A stretch of 64,000 nucleotides of DNA. It comes from Bacillus sp. FJAT-29814. Lineage in GTDB: Bacteria > Bacillota > Bacilli > Bacillales > Cytobacillaceae. The stretch spans positions 62,001-126,000 of the forward strand of contig NZ_LMTJ01000002.1 in assembly GCF_001510715.1 (NCBI RefSeq), in the 5' to 3' direction. The translations under genes were made by a program, and so were the position numbers. Below the pieces are notes generated by a model. The model made no database searches. It saw only the letters and a list, made by a program, of their open reading frames with translations, and was not told the origin of the DNA. Positions 61,278-64,000 of the stretch are shown here, one piece after another (within the stretch, counting starts at the first letter, position 1; every line of letters begins with the position of its first letter).

Positions 61278-61797
61278 ACTGCCACCCTTTCTTTTCAGCA
61301 AGACTCGCTAATCGCTTTCTTGCTCGATAAAGTGTTATTTTTACTTGATCTTCCGTCAGTTGCAATGCATCCATTATTTCTTTATAACTAAATTGTTCAT
61401 ATTCTCGTAAATAAATTATGGATCGATATTGTTCAGGCAAGTATTTTAATAGCTCTTCAATTTGTTGATTCCGTTCTTCCGTTAAGAGAGATTCTTCCGG
61501 GATCCCATACGGACTAATCATTTCTTTTTTAGATAAAAAGATGGATAGAAGGGGGATTGTCTGCCACCGATGTTGTTTGCGCCATTCATCTAAATATGCA
61601 TTACGAGCCACTTTAAATAGCCAAGCACGAGCCTCTTCTCCTTCATATGTGTGCAAAGAAACAGTCGCACGAACAAAAGTTTCTTGTGTTAAGTCTTCCG
61701 CAAGCTGCGTCGAACCACACAACTTTATGAGATAAAAATAAAGGGGCCTTGCGTATTGCTTATATAAATTTTCTAATTGTTGTCGTTGATTTTGCAT
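61261..61797 (-). CDS. ECF-type RNA polymerase sigma factor
   Basis: 178 residues from ATG 61797, preceded by AGAGGGGGGCAAA. Region 2 (LAEDLTQETFVRATVSLHTYEGEEARAWLFKVARNAYLDEWRKQHR) and region 4 (LPEQYRSIIYLREYEQFSYKEIMDALQLTEDQVKITLYRARKRL) are complete. It is paired with the anti-sigma at 60273 and has a matching promoter 31-58 bases upstream. Confidence 0.92.
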   Translation of the reverse strand: MQNQRQQLENLYKQYARPLYFYLIKLCGSTQLAEDLTQETFVRATVSLHTYEGEEARAWLFKVARNAYLDEWRKQHRWQTIPLLSIFLSKKEMISPYGIPEESLLTEERNQQIEELLKYLPEQYRSIIYLREYEQFSYKEIMDALQLTEDQVKITLYRARKRLASLAEKKGWQYDRME

Positions 61798-61827
61798 TTT
61801 GCCCCCCTCTTTACTAATCTCGCTATT

Positions 61828-61855
61828 AACACGTTTAATCAACTTAAATGTTACA
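61828..61855 (-). promoter_or_regulatory. Candidate autoregulatory ECF promoter
   Basis: Minus strand TGTAAC (61850-61855), 16-base spacer, CGTGTT (61828-61833); TGTAAC-N16-CGT is the ECF consensus of the SigM/W/X type. Confidence 0.6.
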
Positions 61856-61998
61856 GTTATTCCAATAAATATTTTTTAAATGATCCATTCTACAGTACTT
61901 CAAACGCATATACAGGTTGATAAAAACCTTTTGTATCTAAATAGTAGCTTACCTCCACCCTATGGATATGTAAGGTTTTGATCATTTTATTTTCAGGG

Positions 61999-62004
61999 TA
62001 TAAT
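61999..62004 (+). promoter_or_regulatory. Consensus -10 element upstream of the PepSY-like lipoprotein
   Basis: TATAAT with T-rich -35 region; transcription would start near 62011, after the ATG codons at 61978 and 62005, so the translation start is the TTG at 62041. Confidence 0.5.
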
Positions 62005-62040
62005 ATGGATAAATATGCACCTAAGTGGAGGTGGAAATAT

Positions 62041-62316
62041 TTGAGGAAAATAGTTTCGATATTTTGTATATTTATAATTATGGTCATGAGTGGCTGCAGT
62101 ACTTTTTCTAAACCAAAAATTTCAGAAGAACAGGCAAAATCAATTGTGTTAGAAAACCACACTAAACACATTGGGAAAGTTGAAATAAAATCAGTTAGCC
62201 ATAAAGGTGATAAGTATATTGTTAAATGGGAAAATAAAGAAAACTGTGAGCATGGAACGGACTATATTGATGATGAAAATGGCAAAATACTAAAAGGTGA
62301 AACGACAATTTGTTAA
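62041..62316 (+). CDS. PepSY-like lipoprotein
   Basis: 91 residues from TTG 62041, nine bases after GGAGG. Signal peptide with lipobox MSGC (Cys about 19), then ISEEQAKSIVLENHTKHIGKVEIKSVSHKGDKYIVKWE, a small PepSY-type domain with the C-terminal DYIDDENGKILKGE. Exported, role unknown. The short gap to the next gene (26 bases) suggests an operon. Confidence 0.68.
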   Translation: MRKIVSIFCIFIIMVMSGCSTFSKPKISEEQAKSIVLENHTKHIGKVEIKSVSHKGDKYIVKWENKENCEHGTDYIDDENGKILKGETTIC

Positions 62317-62342
62317 ATACTTCCTATATCGGAGAGAAAACT

Positions 62343-62624
62343 ATGAAATTAAATGAACGTTTTTTTAAGAACAGAGTAAAGTCTATTGTCATTACTCAAT
62401 TTATATTAATTATCCCAATGATTATATTAATATATTTATCTTTTACGACCTATCCTGTGAATTTTTTCTACTCTGGATTTGTCCAAATTATTCTTGCTCT
62501 ATCGATGATTTTATTGGGGATTGAGCAATACATATTAAAAGGGAAAAGGTCATCAACTCTTTTCTTTGCCTTAACATTATTAATAATATTGGTTGCTATA
62601 AAAACTTTTATGTATCAAGTATAA
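62343..62624 (+). CDS. Hypothetical integral membrane protein
   Basis: 93 residues from ATG 62343, seven bases after GGAGAG. Three hydrophobic helices (VITQFILIIPMIILIYLSF; IILALSMILLGI; LFFALTLLIILVAIKTF). No family recognised. Follows the lipoprotein closely; ends at a nested hairpin. Confidence 0.6.
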   Translation: MKLNERFFKNRVKSIVITQFILIIPMIILIYLSFTTYPVNFFYSGFVQIILALSMILLGIEQYILKGKRSSTLFFALTLLIILVAIKTFMYQV

Positions 62625-62656
62625 AATGATAGGTCTGTTTTGAAGTGCATCAAATA

Positions 62657-62717
62657 ATACCAATAAAAACGGCTTACGAACTGATAACAGTTTTGTTGAG
62701 CCATTTTTATTGGTATG
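62657..62717. terminator. Nested hairpin between convergent genes
   Basis: Outer arms ATACCAATAAAAACGGCT and AGCCATTTTTATTGGTAT (nearly perfect) surround an inner AACTGATAACAGTT palindrome. T-runs on the arms suit a bidirectional terminator. Confidence 0.65.
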
Positions 62718-62731
62718 ACCAGAGACTATCA

Positions 62732-62929
62732 TCATTTTTTAGGATCTAATAATTTCGCGATGTTCTCATTGCCCATGATAATGGCATACATATACGGGGT
62801 CATATGGGAGTAGTCCTTGATGTTCGGATCTGCCCCTAATTCAAGCAGAGTCTTTACCGTTTCCTCATCTTCCCCTTGTGCCGTATACATTAATGCGGTC
62901 ATACTGCTCTCAGAATCCTGATGATGCAT
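62732..62929 (-). pseudogene. Ankyrin-repeat fragment
   Basis: 65 codons with two ankyrin repeats (SMTALMYTAQGEDEETVKTLLELGADPNIKD, then a shorter one ending AKLLDPKK). Ankyrin proteins usually carry more repeats. No ribosome site precedes the ATG, and the frame is open upstream to a stop without another start. Probably the remnant of a longer gene; a complete short gene cannot be excluded. Confidence 0.5.
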
Positions 62930-62988
62930 GCAACTGCAATAAATGTCGTCCGATTCTTTTTCGAAAAATATCCGGATGTATTACAATA

Positions 62989-63324
62989 TTAAACCATTTG
63001 TTCTACACTTCTTTCCACTATTTCCACCATATCAGCCTCGGCACCGAGACTAAAGTTTATAAAAATACCCTGTCCCCCTCCGGCACCAATGCCCGAAATA
63101 AAAATATTATTTTTTTGACCTACTACCGTCAGGCTCAAACTTGCTCTGTTTCCATTCCTCATAAAATATTTATCATAAACTCTAACAGCAACTTTAGTAT
63201 CTCCAATTGTGTAGTTGCTTTCATCAACTAATTTCATACTTATTCCGCTATTACCAATATCGTGTTCCAAATGATGAACCACTTCCTCAAATTGACCAAT
63301 AATTGTCTTTTCATATTTTGCCAT
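62989..63324 (-). CDS. DUF6054-family protein
   Basis: 111 residues from ATG 63324, preceded by GGGGAGG 10 bases away; the frame is open to 63372 without a better site. KTIIGQFEEVVHHLEHDIGNSGISMKLVD, AVRVYDKYFMRNGNRASLSLTVVGQ and FISGIGAGGGQGIFINFSLGAEADM match DUF6054, a small family of unknown function. Soluble. 52 bases behind the TPR protein at the right edge. Confidence 0.68.
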   Translation of the reverse strand: MAKYEKTIIGQFEEVVHHLEHDIGNSGISMKLVDESNYTIGDTKVAVRVYDKYFMRNGNRASLSLTVVGQKNNIFISGIGAGGGQGIFINFSLGAEADMVEIVERSVEQMV

Positions 63325-63376
63325 GCTTACATCAGCCTCCCCATCATTATTTTCTACCGAAAAACCCAACACTCCC

Positions 63377-64000
63377 TCATAATGATAATTTTTGAACCCT
63401 TATATCATCAGGATATTTTTTGGCTAGAATTTTATATAATTCATTTTTAATTTCTTTATAGTTGATAATTTCCTCTTTAAATAATAATTCATAGCCCGCA
63501 ATTGGATCGTTAGAGTTAATCTTTCGAACAGCCTCTGCATATCTCGCAGCATAGTCACCTGAAGATTGATTTTTCGCTACAAGTTGTTCTGCCTCTTCCG
63601 CATAAATTAATGATTTATGCGGGTTGGACAAAAGATATAACTCGGAGAGTAAATGCAGTTGATAATCCTTTCTCTCAACTTCTAATGTTTTGATTGCTTC
63701 CTCAAATTTGCCTTGCTTTACATAAGTATGTAGTAAAAGGTCGGCAGCGGTGTTGTTTTTTGGATCGATACGGAGAATATCCAAATAGATTCTCTCGGCT
63801 AAAGCGAAATCACCCTTTTTTCCAGCTTCTGCAGCTTGTTCTATTAAGCTATCGACTCGTTTCTTTTGTTTCATAAATGATCCTTGGAACTCCTCAAAAC
63901 TTTTGCCTGTAACCTTTTGAAATGCGGCATAAAATGAATGATCTTTTGCTGCGAGCAACAGTTCTGGAATTACTTTAGTTCCATGTCCTAGAACAAGTTC
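63377..64000 (-). CDS. Peptidase MA-like/TPR protein, C-terminal part
   Basis: The frame stays open to the right edge, so this is the last part of a larger gene. GHGTKVIPELLLAAKDHSFYAAFQKVTGKSFEEFQGSF at the start reads as the end of a gluzincin (peptidase MA/M61-like) domain, and the remainder is TPR-like (KKGDFALAERIYLDILRIDPKNNTAADLLLHTYVKQGKFEEAIKTLE). The zinc motif is not in the window. Confidence 0.65.
   Translation of the reverse strand, partial: ELVLGHGTKVIPELLLAAKDHSFYAAFQKVTGKSFEEFQGSFMKQKKRVDSLIEQAAEAGKKGDFALAERIYLDILRIDPKNNTAADLLLHTYVKQGKFEEAIKTLEVERKDYQLHLLSELYLLSNPHKSLIYAEEAEQLVAKNQSSGDYAARYAEAVRKINSNDPIAGYELLFKEEIINYKEIKNELYKILAKKYPDDIRVQKLSL

Noticed and set aside
61890..62171. 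93-codon minus-strand frame near the PepSY lipoprotein
   Set aside because: It overlaps the plus-strand promoter and lipoprotein, has no ribosome site and reads as AT-rich shadow.

Overview
The window is a stretch of a Bacillaceae (Bacillus/Neobacillus-like, low-to-mid G+C Firmicutes) chromosome. Support: a complete gerA-type germinant receptor operon next to a Spo0A-type sporulation regulator, strong AGGAGG-type ribosome binding sites with frequent GTG/TTG starts, ECF sigma/anti-sigma pairs, and regulators closest to B. subtilis NatK/NatR, MhqR and CatR/YodB. I see no rRNA, tRNA, CRISPR array, insertion sequence or intact prophage.

Layout. 0-2.1 kb: two tandem POT-family peptide transporters (the first cut by the window edge). 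2.2-12.7 kb: minus-strand housekeeping and accessory genes: YgbA-like protein, Gfo/Idh oxidoreductase, arginase-like protein, glutaminase, NAD(P)HX repair enzyme, an unusual histidine kinase-STAS hybrid, SAM hydrolase, membrane proteins, TerC. 12.9-17.5 kb: gerA/gerC/gerB-type receptor operon convergent with a Spo0A paralogue. 17.7-25.9 kb: BC1872-like small protein, SelO AMPylase, orphan ABC substrate-binding lipoprotein, a 784-residue protein carrying a complete trans-prenyltransferase behind a second isoprenoid-synthase-like region, a VOC protein, and NatK/NatR. 26-27.9 kb: NatA/NatB, divergent from natR, with a perfect 12-bp direct repeat in the shared promoter region. 28-36.3 kb: FluC pair, PepSY and DUF2680-like exported proteins, CPA2 antiporter, dual-specificity-type phosphatase, acyl-CoA dehydrogenase, YczE-like membrane protein and RpiR regulator. 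36.4-46.4 kb: an ECF sigma/anti-sigma pair divergent from an ABC permease, both with ECF-style promoters, then a PEP-mobile-domain enzyme divergent from a large LuxR-type ATPase regulator, followed by a hemerythrin / NmrA / stalk-domain operon. 46.4-53.2 kb: quinone/thiol-stress block (MhqD-like hydrolase, two ring-cleaving dioxygenases, flavin reductase, MhqR) with perfect MhqR boxes, then an FMN reductase divergent from a CatR/YodB-type redox regulator. 53.3-64 kb: membrane proteins, many small lipoproteins and hypotheticals, a second ECF sigma/anti-sigma pair with its own promoter, and a truncated peptidase/TPR protein at the right edge.

How the genes may work together: most of the window is local signal-response modules, each a regulator beside its likely target, with operator-like DNA visible in several (NatR repeats, MhqR palindromes, two ECF promoters, a 12-bp motif shared by the LuxR-type regulator and the hemerythrin operon). 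The least explained items are the double isoprenoid-synthase protein, the kinase-STAS hybrid, the phased repeat array upstream of selO and the ECF-linked orphan permease.
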